This document shows, in pieces, positions 1-8,319 of a DNA stretch of 62,511 bases. The notes under the pieces were generated by a model. It was given only the letters and a program-made list of their open reading frames with translations, was not told the DNA's origin and searched no databases. The stretch is from an uncultured Dorea sp. (GTDB lineage: Bacteria > Bacillota > Clostridia > Lachnospirales > Lachnospiraceae). The DNA is taken from positions 1-62,511 of the forward strand of contig CAJUBG010000015.1 in the NCBI GenBank assembly GCA_910584575.1. The letters are read 5' to 3'. Each line of letters opens with the position of its first letter. Position 1 is the first letter of the stretch. Both the position numbers and the translations under genes were made by a program.

Positions 1-29
1 TCTATAAAGAGTAATGGAGGATGGAGAAT

Positions 30-1772
30 ATGGAAAATATTAATCTTAAAATCAACGGTCTTGATGTATCCGTTCCTGCAGGCTCTACGATCCTTGAAGC
101 AGCGCACCTTGCAGGAATCAAGATACCGACACTTTGCTATTTGAAGGAAATCAATGAGATCGGCGCATGCCGTATGTGCGTGGTCGAAGTAAAGGGCGCC
201 AGGAACCTGGTGGCTGCCTGTGTACATCCGGTCAATGAGGGGATGGAGGTATACACCAATACCCCGAAGCTGATTGAGTCCAGGAAAAAGACATTGCAGC
301 TTCTTCTGTCTAATCATGACAAGAAGTGTCTGTCATGCGTAAGAAGCGGAAACTGTGAGCTTCAGCAGTTATGCCATGAGTATGGCGTGGAGGATGAGGA
401 TTTCTATGAGGGTGAGATGAACCACTATGAACTGGATGATTCCGCTGCTCATATGATTCGTGACAATAATAAATGTATCTTATGCCGCCGCTGTGTCGCT
501 GTCTGTGAAAAGACACAGGGAATCGGCGTGATTGGGCCAAACAACCGTGGATTTGCCACAATGATCGGCTCTGCGTTCGGGATGGGGCTTGGAGAGACAA
601 GCTGCGTATCCTGCGGCCAGTGTATTGCAGTCTGTCCGACAGGCGCACTGTATGAGAAGGATTATACGAGGCAGATTATCGAGGCCATTGCAGATCCGGA
701 AAAATATGTGGTAGTACAGACCGCGCCTTCTGTCCGTGCAGGACTGGGCGAGGAATTTGGCTATCCTATGGGAACGGATGTAGAAGGAAAGATGGCCGCA
801 GCCTTGCGCCGGATCGGCTTCGACAAGGTATTCGATACGGATTGGGCGGCAGACCTTACCATTATGGAGGAAGCGAACGAATTGCTTGACAGAGTTAAGA
901 ACGGCGGCGTGCTGCCAATGATTACCTCCTGTTCACCGGGATGGATCAAATACTGCGAGCACTATTTCCCGGATATGACGGAGAATCTATCAACCTGTAA
1001 GTCGCCGCAGCAGATGTTCGGCGCAATGCTGAAAACCTATTTTGCCGAGAAGGAGGGTATTGACCCGAAGAAGATTGTTTCTGTCAGCGTAATGCCCTGT
1101 ACGGCGAAAAAGTTTGAGATTGGCAGGCCGGATCAGAGCGCGGCAGGCGTTCCGGATGTAGATATCGCGATTACCACCAGAGAGCTTGCAAGGCTGATTA
1201 AGCGCTGTGGTATTGAATTTGCGGCTTTGCCGGATGAAGGTTTTGATAACCCGATGGGCGAGTCCACTGGTGCAGGCGTAATCTTTGGCGCTACCGGCGG
1301 TGTCATGGAGGCGGCGCTGCGTACGGCTGTGGAGACGCTGACAGGTGAAGAACTTGCGAGTCTGGAGTTCACAGATGTGCGTGGAACGCAAGGCATCAAG
1401 GAAGCCTCCTATAACGTGGCAGGCATGGATGTGAAGGTTGCCGTTGCGTCAGGTCTTGGCAATGCAAGAGAACTGCTTAACAAAGTAAAGGCAGGCGAGG
1501 CAGATTATCATTTCATCGAGATTATGGGATGTCCGGGCGGATGCGTCAACGGCGGAGGACAGCCGCAGGTATCCGGCGATGTCCGCAACTTTACAGATGT
1601 ACGTGGAATTAGGGCGGGAGTATTGTACCGTAATGACGCGGCAAAGACAATCCGTAAGTCACACGAGAATCCGGAGATTAAGAAGCTCTATGAGGAGTAT
1701 CTCGGTGCGCCGGGAAGCCATAAGGCACATGAGACTCTGCATACCAGCTACGTAAAGAGGTCTGTAAATTAG
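30..1772 (+). CDS. hydA: Group A [FeFe] hydrogenase, catalytic subunit
   Basis: Catalyses reversible proton reduction to H2 in the cytoplasm; multi-cluster enzymes of this type usually take electrons from NADH and/or ferredoxin. Visible in order: N-terminal [2Fe-2S] domain (Cys36, 47, 50, 64), the His/Cys cluster region, two 4Fe-4S motifs (CILCRRC, CVSCGQC), then the H-cluster domain with TSCSPGW (Cys301), MPCTAKKFE and EIMGCPGGCVNGGGQP. About 580 residues, typical length. An ATG at 21 touches GGAGG, so the ATG at 30, nine bases after it, is the better start. The NADH-binding partner genes (NuoE/NuoF-like) would be expected just upstream, outside the window. Odd: the usual TSCCP motif reads TSCSP. 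Family certain; electron donor inferred. Confidence 0.96.
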   Translation: MENINLKINGLDVSVPAGSTILEAAHLAGIKIPTLCYLKEINEIGACRMCVVEVKGARNLVAACVHPVNEGMEVYTNTPKLIESRKKTLQLLLSNHDKKCLSCVRSGNCELQQLCHEYGVEDEDFYEGEMNHYELDDSAAHMIRDNNKCILCRRCVAVCEKTQGIGVIGPNNRGFATMIGSAFGMGLGETSCVSCGQCIAVCPTGALYEKDYTRQIIEAIADPEKYVVVQTAPSVRAGLGEEFGYPMGTDVEGKMAAALRRIGFDKVFDTDWAADLTIMEEANELLDRVKNGGVLPMITSCSPGWIKYCEHYFPDMTENLSTCKSPQQMFGAMLKTYFAEKEGIDPKKIVSVSVMPCTAKKFEIGRPDQSAAGVPDVDIAITTRELARLIKRCGIEFAALPDEGFDNPMGESTGAGVIFGATGGVMEAALRTAVETLTGEELASLEFTDVRGTQGIKEASYNVAGMDVKVAVASGLGNARELLNKVKAGEADYHFIEIMGCPGGCVNGGGQPQVSGDVRNFTDVRGIRAGVLYRNDAAKTIRKSHENPEIKKLYEEYLGAPGSHKAHETLHTSYVKRSVN

Positions 1773-1888
1773 TGTTAGAATGAAAAAATGTTTGACAGAT
1801 GTTTTTGTTCTGACTATAATATATTTAACAAGACAGCCGACACGATAGAACAAACCTATCCGTTTCCGGCGTAAAAGTGATTAATTTA

Positions 1889-1940
1889 GAAATAGCACCT
1901 TACTTTACCAGAGCAGGGGTGCTATTTCTTATTTTTTATA
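1889..1940 (+). terminator. Intrinsic terminator after hydA
   Basis: An 11-bp stem (GAAATAGCACC with GGTGCTATTTC) is followed by TTATTTTTTATA on the plus strand. The same hairpin includes the stop codon of the convergent small toxin-like gene, so it may serve both strands, although the T-tract favours hydA. Confidence 0.85.
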
Positions 1941-2005
1941 TTCAGAATTGCTATAACTAATGAAGCGAAAGTAAGTAAAATCATGAATTCTTCATATGTA
2001 CTCAT
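1922..2005 (-). CDS. Putative holin-like (type I) toxin peptide, 27 aa
   Basis: A 28-codon frame on the minus strand begins ATG AGT ACA TAT GAA GAA and encodes a peptide starting MSTYEEFMILLTF, with a single hydrophobic helix (about residues 8-22, ending ASLVIAILN) and the basic tail IKNKK. This is the layout of the holin-like toxins (Hol_Tox type) common in Clostridia and Lactobacillales. A strong site, GGAAAGGAG, lies seven bases upstream of the ATG. The stop codon sits in the shared terminator stem. Such peptides insert in the membrane and are normally silenced by an antisense RNA; no antisense RNA promoter was firmly identified here. Convergent to hydA. Assignment rests on pattern resemblance only. 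Confidence 0.7.
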   Translation of the reverse strand: MSTYEEFMILLTFASLVIAILNIKNKK

Positions 2006-2259
2006 AAGCGACACTCCTTTCCCCAAAGCTCGGAAAAAGTAGCATGCACCCTGTCAGCCGTCTTGGCAAATATATTATTATCAATGTACAATTAAATTCA
2101 TTCTAAACCAATGGGAATTTATCTTTTGGAAAATTAAGAAAAATAGATATTCAACATGCTATTAATATAGCATATCTGCCATCAGGATGCAAGAACTTTC
2201 ACGATTCGCCGCCAGTTGTTCTTTTATTCCCAAGAGCGTAAAAATCCTGTCAAAATAAC
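2006..2259. other. Non-coding stretch with 18-bp inverted repeat
   Basis: No protein gene was found. The left part should be the 5' leader of the toxin-like gene. At 2156-2173 there is an inverted repeat with arms ATGCTAT and ATAGCAT around TAAT, about 90 bases upstream of the sensory hydrogenase promoter; it could be a regulator site or part of an antisense RNA, and nothing in the sequence decides between them. Confidence 0.45.
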
Positions 2260-2288
2260 TTGAGAGGGCTTCACTGTTTTGCTATAAT
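2260..2288 (+). promoter_or_regulatory. SigA-type promoter of the sensory hydrogenase operon
   Basis: TTGAGA, 17-base spacer, TATAAT, ending 30 bases before the ATG at 2319; the ribosome-binding site AGGAGG lies in between. A close match to the housekeeping consensus, so this sensor is probably made constitutively at fair level. Confidence 0.8.
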
Positions 2289-2318
2289 TAAGAAAGAAAT
2301 CATACAGGAGGCGAAAAG

Positions 2319-4031
2319 ATGCGGGTAATCGATTTTAGAGATGCAAGCTGCAGACATTGTTATAAATGTGTACGCCATTGCGAGGTAAAGGCAATCTCGG
2401 TAGTGAATGAGCAGGCGCACATCATGAAGGACCACTGTATTAACTGCGGGCACTGTCTTGAGGTCTGTCCGCAGAATGCAAAGACATTTGCAAGCGACAT
2501 GGATCGGGTGAAGGGCTATCTGAGGCAGGGGATGAGGACGATCATTTCTATTGCGCCGTCCTATCTGGGCGTTCTTGAGTACGACCAGCCGGGGCAGGTG
2601 GTGGATGCCTTAAAGCGTCTGGGCTTCTATGAGGTGCGGGAGACGGCGGAGGGCGCGGCTCTTGTCACGGCGGAGTATGCGAGGCTGCTTGAGGAAGGAA
2701 AGATGGAGAATATTATCACCACATGCTGTCCCAGTGTCAATGATCTCATCGAGAAATACTACCCCTCCCTGGTCACGATGATGGCGCCGGTGGTGTCCCC
2801 CATGGTGGCTCATGGCAGGCTGATTAAGAGCATTTACGGGGAGGAGGTGAAGGTTGTATTCTTAGGCCCATGTATCGCCAAGAAAGAGGAGGCGATTGGA
2901 GACGAGCGTGTGAGAGGCGCTATCGATGCGATATTGACCTTTGAGGAGATCGCCAGATGGTGGAGGGCAGAAGAAATCGACATCCATCAGTGTGCCGACC
3001 AGCCTATGGGCAATCCAAGCCCCAGGGTGAACAGGCTCTACCCCGTAAGCGGCGGCGTGATTCAGTCAGTGCTTAAGGGAACGGCGGACGATTCTTACTA
3101 TAAGGTACATATTGACGGTCTTAAGAACTGTATGGAGTTGTTTGAAGAATTGAAGAAGGGTGAGCTTCGGGGCTGCTTTTTCGAGGTAAATGTGTGCGAG
3201 GGCGGATGTATTAAGGGGCCTGCGTCGGATAAATGGCAGCAGTCCCTAATCCGTGCGAAGATGGATATTGAAAGCCAGGTAAAGCACAGGGAAAAGGCGG
3301 AGGGAATTGATGGCAGCGCGATTGAGTTGTATAAGGAATTTACTGACCGCCATGTGGTTGACAGGCAGCCGGATGATAAGGAGATGCAGGAGGTTCTCCA
3401 TGCCATGGGTAAATACACCAGAGAGGATGAACTGAACTGCGGCGCCTGCGGGTATCCCACCTGTCGGGCGAAGGCCGTGGCGGTGTTCCAGAAGAAGGCG
3501 GAGATCAGCATGTGCCTGCCTTATGCTCTTGCACAGGCAGAATCCATGTCGAATATCGTCATGGATGTGACGCCGAGTATGATAATGATTATCGGCAAAG
3601 ACATGCGGATTCGCGAATGTAACAAGAAGGCCATGGAGATGCTTGGCGTATCCAGGGAGGAGGCATTAGAGCGATATATTTTCGAGTTCATTGATGATAA
3701 AGATATATCTGAAGTCCTGACTACAAAGAAGCAGATTATTCATAAGAAGATGAATCTGGAGACTGTAAAACTCAAGGTGGTGGAAACCATTATCTATATC
3801 GACAGCCTGGAGGCTGTGCTTGTGACCTACCAGGACATTACAAAAGAAGAAAAGGCGAAGGAACAGCATTATAACCTGAAGATTGAGACGGTAGAGATGG
3901 CGCAGAAGGTTATTGACAAACAGATGATGGTGGCCCAGGAAATAGCCGGTCTGTTGGGGGAGACAACGGCGGAGACAAAGGTGACTCTGTCAAAACTGAG
4001 GGATTCGATTCTGTTTGAAGGGGAAGAATAG
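2319..4031 (+). CDS. hydS: Sensory [FeFe] hydrogenase with PAS domain (HydS, group C type)
   Basis: Likely a cytoplasmic H2/redox sensor rather than a bulk producer of H2. Order: two 4Fe-4S motifs (Cys11-21 and Cys40-50), an H-cluster domain with TTCCPS (Cys136/137), GPCIAKKEE (Cys185) and EVNVCEGGCIKGPA, then a CGACGYPTC iron-sulfur domain, a PAS domain (about residues 400-500) and a C-terminal helical tail. The third H-cluster motif lacks the GGGQP found in hydA, as is usual for sensory forms. Known families of this type occur beside phosphatases and kinases; here a PP2C-type phosphatase starts one base after the stop. Own promoter upstream. 570 residues. What the PAS domain binds, and the downstream partner, are inferred. 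Confidence 0.9.
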   Translation: MRVIDFRDASCRHCYKCVRHCEVKAISVVNEQAHIMKDHCINCGHCLEVCPQNAKTFASDMDRVKGYLRQGMRTIISIAPSYLGVLEYDQPGQVVDALKRLGFYEVRETAEGAALVTAEYARLLEEGKMENIITTCCPSVNDLIEKYYPSLVTMMAPVVSPMVAHGRLIKSIYGEEVKVVFLGPCIAKKEEAIGDERVRGAIDAILTFEEIARWWRAEEIDIHQCADQPMGNPSPRVNRLYPVSGGVIQSVLKGTADDSYYKVHIDGLKNCMELFEELKKGELRGCFFEVNVCEGGCIKGPASDKWQQSLIRAKMDIESQVKHREKAEGIDGSAIELYKEFTDRHVVDRQPDDKEMQEVLHAMGKYTREDELNCGACGYPTCRAKAVAVFQKKAEISMCLPYALAQAESMSNIVMDVTPSMIMIIGKDMRIRECNKKAMEMLGVSREEALERYIFEFIDDKDISEVLTTKKQIIHKKMNLETVKLKVVETIIYIDSLEAVLVTYQDITKEEKAKEQHYNLKIETVEMAQKVIDKQMMVAQEIAGLLGETTAETKVTLSKLRDSILFEGEE

Positions 4032-4032
4032 T

Positions 4033-5205
4033 ATGAGTGTGAGTGTAGATATATCCTGGAAAAGCCTGAACAAGCACGGGGAAGAACTGTGTGGGGACAA
4101 GGTTGAGATATTAAAGACAAAGGATTCCCAGATTGTGATTCTGGCAGACGGCATGGGAAGCGGGGTCAAGGCCAACATTCTGGCGACCCTTACCTCCAAG
4201 ATACTGGGAACCATGTTCCTTGAAGGGGCGGCAATCGAATCCTGTGTGGAGACGATTGCCAAGACGCTGCCAGTCTGTAAGGTTCGGGAGGTAGCGTATG
4301 CGACCTTTAGTATCCTGCAGATTTTTCACAATGGGGAAGCGTATCTGGTGGAATTTGACAATCCCCTGTGTATTTTCGTAAGAGACGGCAAGATTGTGAA
4401 TTATCCGTACCAGGAGAGGCTGATTGAGGGAAAATCCATCCGTGAGTACCGGTTTAACGTAAGCCTTAAGGACTGCTTTGTGCTGATGAGCGACGGGGTA
4501 ATCTGGGCGGGCGAGGGAGAGCTGATGAACCTGGGCTGGACCTGGGAGGATATGGCGGACTACACGCTGAAATGTACGAAGCAGACCCTTTCGGCATCCC
4601 GCCTTGCCGCCATGCTGAGCCAGCTTTGCGACGACCTGTACGGCAACAAGCCGGGGGACGACACGACGGTTGCCGTGGCAAGGGTGATTGAACGGCGGAT
4701 TGTCAATATATTTACAGGCCCTCCGACACATAAGGAGGACGACGAGAGGGTAGTCCGCGACTTCATGAAGCAGGAGGGAAAGAAGGTTGTCTGCGGAGGC
4801 ACCAGCGCCAATATCACCTCACGGGTATTAAAAAGAGAGATTGTCACAGCAGTCAATTATGCCGACCCCACAGTTCCGCCTACTGCAACCATTGAAGGGT
4901 TGGATCTGGTGACAGAAGGCGTATTGACTATCGGAAAGTCGCTTGGCCTTCTGAAGCGGTATGAGAAGGATGAGTTCGACGAGGCTTTTTTTGATGAGCT
5001 AGACGCGGATAACGGCGCGGCGAAGCTGGCGAAGCTGATCATAGAAGAATGTACAGAGTTGAATCTATTCGTGGGGAAAGCCATGAATGTGGCCCATAAG
5101 AACTCGAACCTGCCTTTCGACTTAAGCGTGCGTATGAATCTGGTAGAGCAGTTAAAGGAATGTGCCGGAAACCTCGGAAAGACAGTCAATGTAAAATATT
5201 ATTAA
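4033..5205 (+). CDS. SpoIIE/PP2C-type serine phosphatase
   Basis: Predicted metal-dependent protein phosphatase acting on phosphoserine or phosphothreonine. The catalytic domain spans roughly residues 1-220, with metal-site aspartates in CGDKVE (Asp22), LADGMGSG (Asp39), LMSDGV and GDDTTVAV. A second domain of about 165 residues of unknown role follows and includes a VVCGGTSANI stretch. An in-frame TTG exists 18 bases earlier, but the ATG at 4033, nine bases after an AAGGGGA site, fits better. It lies one base after the sensory hydrogenase gene, so the two are co-translated and the phosphatase is the probable output of the H2 sensor. No kinase or anti-anti-sigma partner is visible nearby. Confidence 0.88.
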   Translation: MSVSVDISWKSLNKHGEELCGDKVEILKTKDSQIVILADGMGSGVKANILATLTSKILGTMFLEGAAIESCVETIAKTLPVCKVREVAYATFSILQIFHNGEAYLVEFDNPLCIFVRDGKIVNYPYQERLIEGKSIREYRFNVSLKDCFVLMSDGVIWAGEGELMNLGWTWEDMADYTLKCTKQTLSASRLAAMLSQLCDDLYGNKPGDDTTVAVARVIERRIVNIFTGPPTHKEDDERVVRDFMKQEGKKVVCGGTSANITSRVLKREIVTAVNYADPTVPPTATIEGLDLVTEGVLTIGKSLGLLKRYEKDEFDEAFFDELDADNGAAKLAKLIIEECTELNLFVGKAMNVAHKNSNLPFDLSVRMNLVEQLKECAGNLGKTVNVKYY

Positions 5206-5226
5206 TAGAAAAGCAAAAAAATATAA

Positions 5227-5256
5227 TTGACGTTTTGTAGTATTATCACATATAAT
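5227..5256 (+). promoter_or_regulatory. SigA-type promoter of the FIST-MCP-LytTR operon
   Basis: TTGACG, 18-base spacer, TATAAT. It lies 22 bases after the phosphatase stop and about 130 bases before the FIST gene, giving a leader of about 120 bases that contains the hairpin at 5302-5340. Confidence 0.8.
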
Positions 5257-5301
5257 ATATTCATTACATTTTCCATTACAGGATTTTCATATATGAATTA
5301 G

Positions 5302-5340
5302 CCGTCAAAGGACCATATCTGTTACAGGGGCTTTTGACGG
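5302..5340 (+). promoter_or_regulatory. Leader hairpin before FIST gene
   Basis: Arms CCGTCAAAGG and CTTTTGACGG form a 10-bp stem (one G-T pair) with a 19-base loop. No T-tract follows, so it is not a simple terminator. It sits between the promoter and the FIST gene and may be a binding site or a leader control element. Confidence 0.45.
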
Positions 5341-5384
5341 TTGATTCATGTGTAATTACGACTAGTAAAGAGAGGAACTACATA

Positions 5385-6440
5385 ATGAAACAGATTTTTG
5401 GAAAAAGCCAGAGTGGAAATCTTAAGGAGGCGGTCCGCGGCATTAGCAGTCCGCAGCTTCTCATGCTGTTTTCCAACAGTGAGCAGTTTGAAAGACATGT
5501 AAAAGAGTTGGAGGAGCTCTATCCGGGCATACCGAGTATCGGATGTATCGGGATGTGTTATGATTCGAGTGTGGTAGAGAAAGGAGTTGGCGTCGTTGCG
5601 TTTTCGGATGGCGTCACTGTTGCAGCTAATGTATTAGAGCAGGTATCCGTGATGCCAGTCAGATATATTGACCGTTTGCTGAAGGACGTGAACAGTGTCA
5701 AGGCAGCCCAGAATGATACAGTCTGTATTGATTTCTGTGCCGGTAATGATGCCTGTGTGCTGACCACTATTTATTCTGTACTGAAGCGCAGGAATATTTC
5801 ATTGGTGGGCGGCACCGGCGACGGAGGAAAGGTGTCTGCAAACGGAAGGGTTTATGAGGACGCCGTAGCCTATGCCGTGGTAAGGAACCATGGCGGCAGA
5901 GTGAAAGCGTACAAAGAGAATATCTATCATCAGATGGAAAACTATCGGTTTATTGCATCCCGTACAGACAAAGCAAACTATGTGCTTGGCGCTCTGAACG
6001 GCAAACCGGCGAAGCAGGTCTATCAGGACATCCTCCATGTGACAGAGCAGGAGATTACGACTCGTACCTTCCAGAATCCTTTTGGAAAATTGAACGGCGA
6101 TGATGTCTGTATCGTTTCCATTAAGGAAGTAAAGGGAGATGCACTGGTCTGTTTCCGGCAGGTAAATGACTCGGATGTTCTGGTGCTTTTAGAGCTTGGG
6201 GATTATAAGGCGATTGTGAAGAATACGATTCAGACGATCAGGCAGGATTTTCCGAAGGTTTCGGCGGTATTTTCTGTAAACTGCCTGTTTCGATATCTGC
6301 TCTTTACCCAGAACCACTATATGCAGGAATATCTTAAGGATATGGAAAAGGTGGGGAACCATGCCGGTCTTGTTGGATATGGGGAACATTACAACAACCG
6401 GTTTGTGAACCAGTCTATGACCTGCGTGGTATTTGAGTAA
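5385..6440 (+). CDS. FIST-domain sensory protein
   Basis: A cytoplasmic protein of 352 residues with the FIST_N/FIST_C layout: an N-terminal half with GIPSIGCIGMC and SVVEKGVGVVAFSDG, the central glycine motif LVGGTGDGG, and a C-terminal half ending VNQSMTCVVFE. FIST domains are proposed sensors of small molecules, perhaps amino acids, and are often fused or adjacent to chemotaxis or two-component proteins. Here the next gene, 14 bases on, is a chemoreceptor-like signalling protein, which suggests a split receptor in which this protein senses and the neighbour transmits. Start chosen at the ATG after AGAGGA; an earlier in-frame alternative lacks a site. No membrane segment. Ligand unknown. 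Confidence 0.85.
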   Translation: MKQIFGKSQSGNLKEAVRGISSPQLLMLFSNSEQFERHVKELEELYPGIPSIGCIGMCYDSSVVEKGVGVVAFSDGVTVAANVLEQVSVMPVRYIDRLLKDVNSVKAAQNDTVCIDFCAGNDACVLTTIYSVLKRRNISLVGGTGDGGKVSANGRVYEDAVAYAVVRNHGGRVKAYKENIYHQMENYRFIASRTDKANYVLGALNGKPAKQVYQDILHVTEQEITTRTFQNPFGKLNGDDVCIVSIKEVKGDALVCFRQVNDSDVLVLLELGDYKAIVKNTIQTIRQDFPKVSAVFSVNCLFRYLLFTQNHYMQEYLKDMEKVGNHAGLVGYGEHYNNRFVNQSMTCVVFE

Positions 6441-6454
6441 AGGAGGAGAGGGCA

Positions 6455-7399
6455 ATGCTATTTTGGAAAAAGAATAAATATGAGGCAGACATTGCGTCGG
6501 AGAATGAGGATAATCTGTATCCGGTTGTGCATGTCATGAATACATTGAAAGACTATGAGAAAGAGATGGTCCAGAAGGAAGTTGATTCCCTGTGGGAGTT
6601 GAACGAGATCCGCAGCTCTTTCGATACGGTTTTGAAGGGGACGGAGAGTTTTCAGGAGAGACTTGCAGATTTTGAGCAGAATTTTATGAGTATTGAGCAG
6701 GCATCCAGCGGATTTGCAGATGTCAAGGATACGGTTGCTCAGTCGGTTCAGCATGCCCAGGACGAGGTGACAGAGCTTAAGAGCAGTTCCATGCAGGTGG
6801 CTGATTATTTCGGTGAGATGGAGAACACATTTGTAGAGCTACAGAAGGCGGTAGAGAAGATTAAACAGTGTACCGATAAGATTGTATCAATCGCTGACCA
6901 GACCAATATCCTTGCGATCAATGCCTCCATTGAGGCGGCGCGGGCAGGCGAGCAGGGAAGGGGATTTGCAGTAGTGGCGGTAGAGGTCAAGAAGCTTGCG
7001 GACGAGATCAAGGATCTGACGAAGGAAGTAGATTTGGGAATCCGAGACGTAGAGCAGGGAACGGACCACTTAAACAGCAGTATCACTACTTCCCAGGAGG
7101 CGTTGGGAGAGAGTATTCAGAAGGTGCAGAAAACATATGACATGTTCGATGAGATTACCCAGTCTGCGGAGGGTGCGGTCAACGTACATACAGAGATTTC
7201 AGGAGTGATTGACCAATCCAAGAATGCGCTTCAGATTTTGTGCGGGTTCTTCGACCAGGTAAGAGGCGAGTACCAGGAGGTCATAAAGCATATTAATCAG
7301 GCGGCGCGGCATGGCACCACCAAGAGCGCCATGTTTGAGGATATCGACAATCTCCTGTCTCAGGTTCCGCCAATCATAGAGAAATATACCTCTGAGTAA
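6455..7399 (+). CDS. Soluble methyl-accepting chemotaxis-like signalling protein
   Basis: 314 residues, almost entirely helical coiled coil, with the conserved chemoreceptor hairpin tip near residues 145-190 (IADQTNILAINASIEAARAG, then EQGRGFAVVAVEVKKLA). The tip normally contacts the CheA kinase and CheW. There is no transmembrane segment and no recognisable ligand domain: the first 60 or so residues are a short helical extension. It follows the FIST gene by 14 bases with an AGGAGGAG site and precedes a LytTR regulator by 32 bases. The simplest reading is a cytoplasmic transducer receiving its signal from the FIST protein. No cheA, cheW or methylation genes lie in this window, so its kinase partner is unknown. 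Confidence 0.9.
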   Translation: MLFWKKNKYEADIASENEDNLYPVVHVMNTLKDYEKEMVQKEVDSLWELNEIRSSFDTVLKGTESFQERLADFEQNFMSIEQASSGFADVKDTVAQSVQHAQDEVTELKSSSMQVADYFGEMENTFVELQKAVEKIKQCTDKIVSIADQTNILAINASIEAARAGEQGRGFAVVAVEVKKLADEIKDLTKEVDLGIRDVEQGTDHLNSSITTSQEALGESIQKVQKTYDMFDEITQSAEGAVNVHTEISGVIDQSKNALQILCGFFDQVRGEYQEVIKHINQAARHGTTKSAMFEDIDNLLSQVPPIIEKYTSE

Positions 7400-7431
7400 T
7401 TGAGGGGTTTTTAGAAGGGAAGTGTCGTCTG

Positions 7432-8169
7432 GTGTATTTCATTGCGCTTTGTGACGATGATGAGAGGGAACTCGACAAAATTGAAGATTTTTTGACAGCA
7501 TATCAGAAGTCAAGAGAAACGGATGAATACAGGATAGACCGGTTTCGGAGTGCGGAGGCGCTTTTGGAGAAGATTACACAAAAGGAATATGTGCCCGATC
7601 TATTGCTTCTGGATATTTTTATGTCGGGAAAGACCGGTATTGAGGCAGCGGTGGAACTACGTAGACAAAAGTGCGGCGCATTCATCGTTTTCCTGACCAC
7701 GTCTAAGGAGTATGCTCTGGAAGCCTACGGAGTGGATGCCCTTCAGTATCTTGTGAAACCCCTTGAGAAGGAGAGATTCTTTCATGCCATGGACATTGTG
7801 TTCCAGCAGATGAAGAAGGCGGGGGACGAGCAGATTGTGATGAAGGTTGCAGGAGGCGGAATCCGGCAGATGAGGCCGGATGACATCGTCTACTGCGAAT
7901 CACAGAAGAATTATCAGATGTTGTATCTGGAGACAGAGGAATGCCGGGTACGTATGACGGCAAAGGAGTTGTGGGAGATGCTTGAGCATTTCAATCAGTT
8001 CAGCAGATGTGGCCGTTCTTATATTTTGAATCTAAACCATGTGGTATCCGTGGAGAAGGAGGAGATTCTGCTGGATAATGACAGCAGAATCTATATTCCG
8101 AGAAATGTGTCTTCCGAATTTAAGAAAGTCTATTTTGCCTATTATTTTAACAGTGAAGAAAAGCTTTAG
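7432..8169 (+). CDS. LytTR-family response regulator
   Basis: A DNA-binding response regulator of 245 residues. The receiver domain (1-120) has the acidic pocket CDDDE, the phospho-acceptor Asp61 in LLLLDIF and the conserved Lys in LVKPLEK. A LytTR DNA-binding domain follows (about 135-240; DDIVYCESQKNY, FSRCGRSYILNLNHV). Start is a GTG 11 bases after GAAGGGA. It is the last gene of the FIST-MCP unit, so it may be that unit's transcriptional output; equally it could pair with the GHKL kinase 150 bases downstream beyond a terminator. Targets unknown; no LytTR-type direct repeat was confidently recognised. Confidence 0.92.
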   Translation: MYFIALCDDDERELDKIEDFLTAYQKSRETDEYRIDRFRSAEALLEKITQKEYVPDLLLLDIFMSGKTGIEAAVELRRQKCGAFIVFLTTSKEYALEAYGVDALQYLVKPLEKERFFHAMDIVFQQMKKAGDEQIVMKVAGGGIRQMRPDDIVYCESQKNYQMLYLETEECRVRMTAKELWEMLEHFNQFSRCGRSYILNLNHVVSVEKEEILLDNDSRIYIPRNVSSEFKKVYFAYYFNSEEKL

Positions 8170-8173
8170 AGGG

Positions 8174-8209
8174 GCTGCCGGAAATGTATTCCGGCAGTCT
8201 CTTTTTTGT
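8174..8209 (+). terminator. Intrinsic terminator after LytTR gene
   Basis: A 9-bp stem (CTGCCGGAA with TTCCGGCAG) and 5-base loop, followed by TCTCTTTTTTG. It separates the FIST-MCP-LytTR unit from the kinase gene that follows. Confidence 0.9.
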
Positions 8210-8319
8210 CCCAGATAAATAACGAGTTATCCCATGCGTTAAAAATATTAATATCTTTATGTTATATTATGTAAAAAGTGTCATGAAATGACAGTTTCCG
8301 AAAAAGGAGGAGCTAAAAG

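Noticed and set aside
4111..4731. 206-codon open frame on the minus strand inside the phosphatase gene
   Set aside because: Shadow of a well-supported gene: no ribosome-binding site, no recognisable protein pattern, and strong PP2C motifs on the other strand.
5302..5340. Leader hairpin considered as an intrinsic terminator for the phosphatase gene
   Set aside because: No T-tract follows and a promoter lies upstream of it, so it is listed only as a leader structure.
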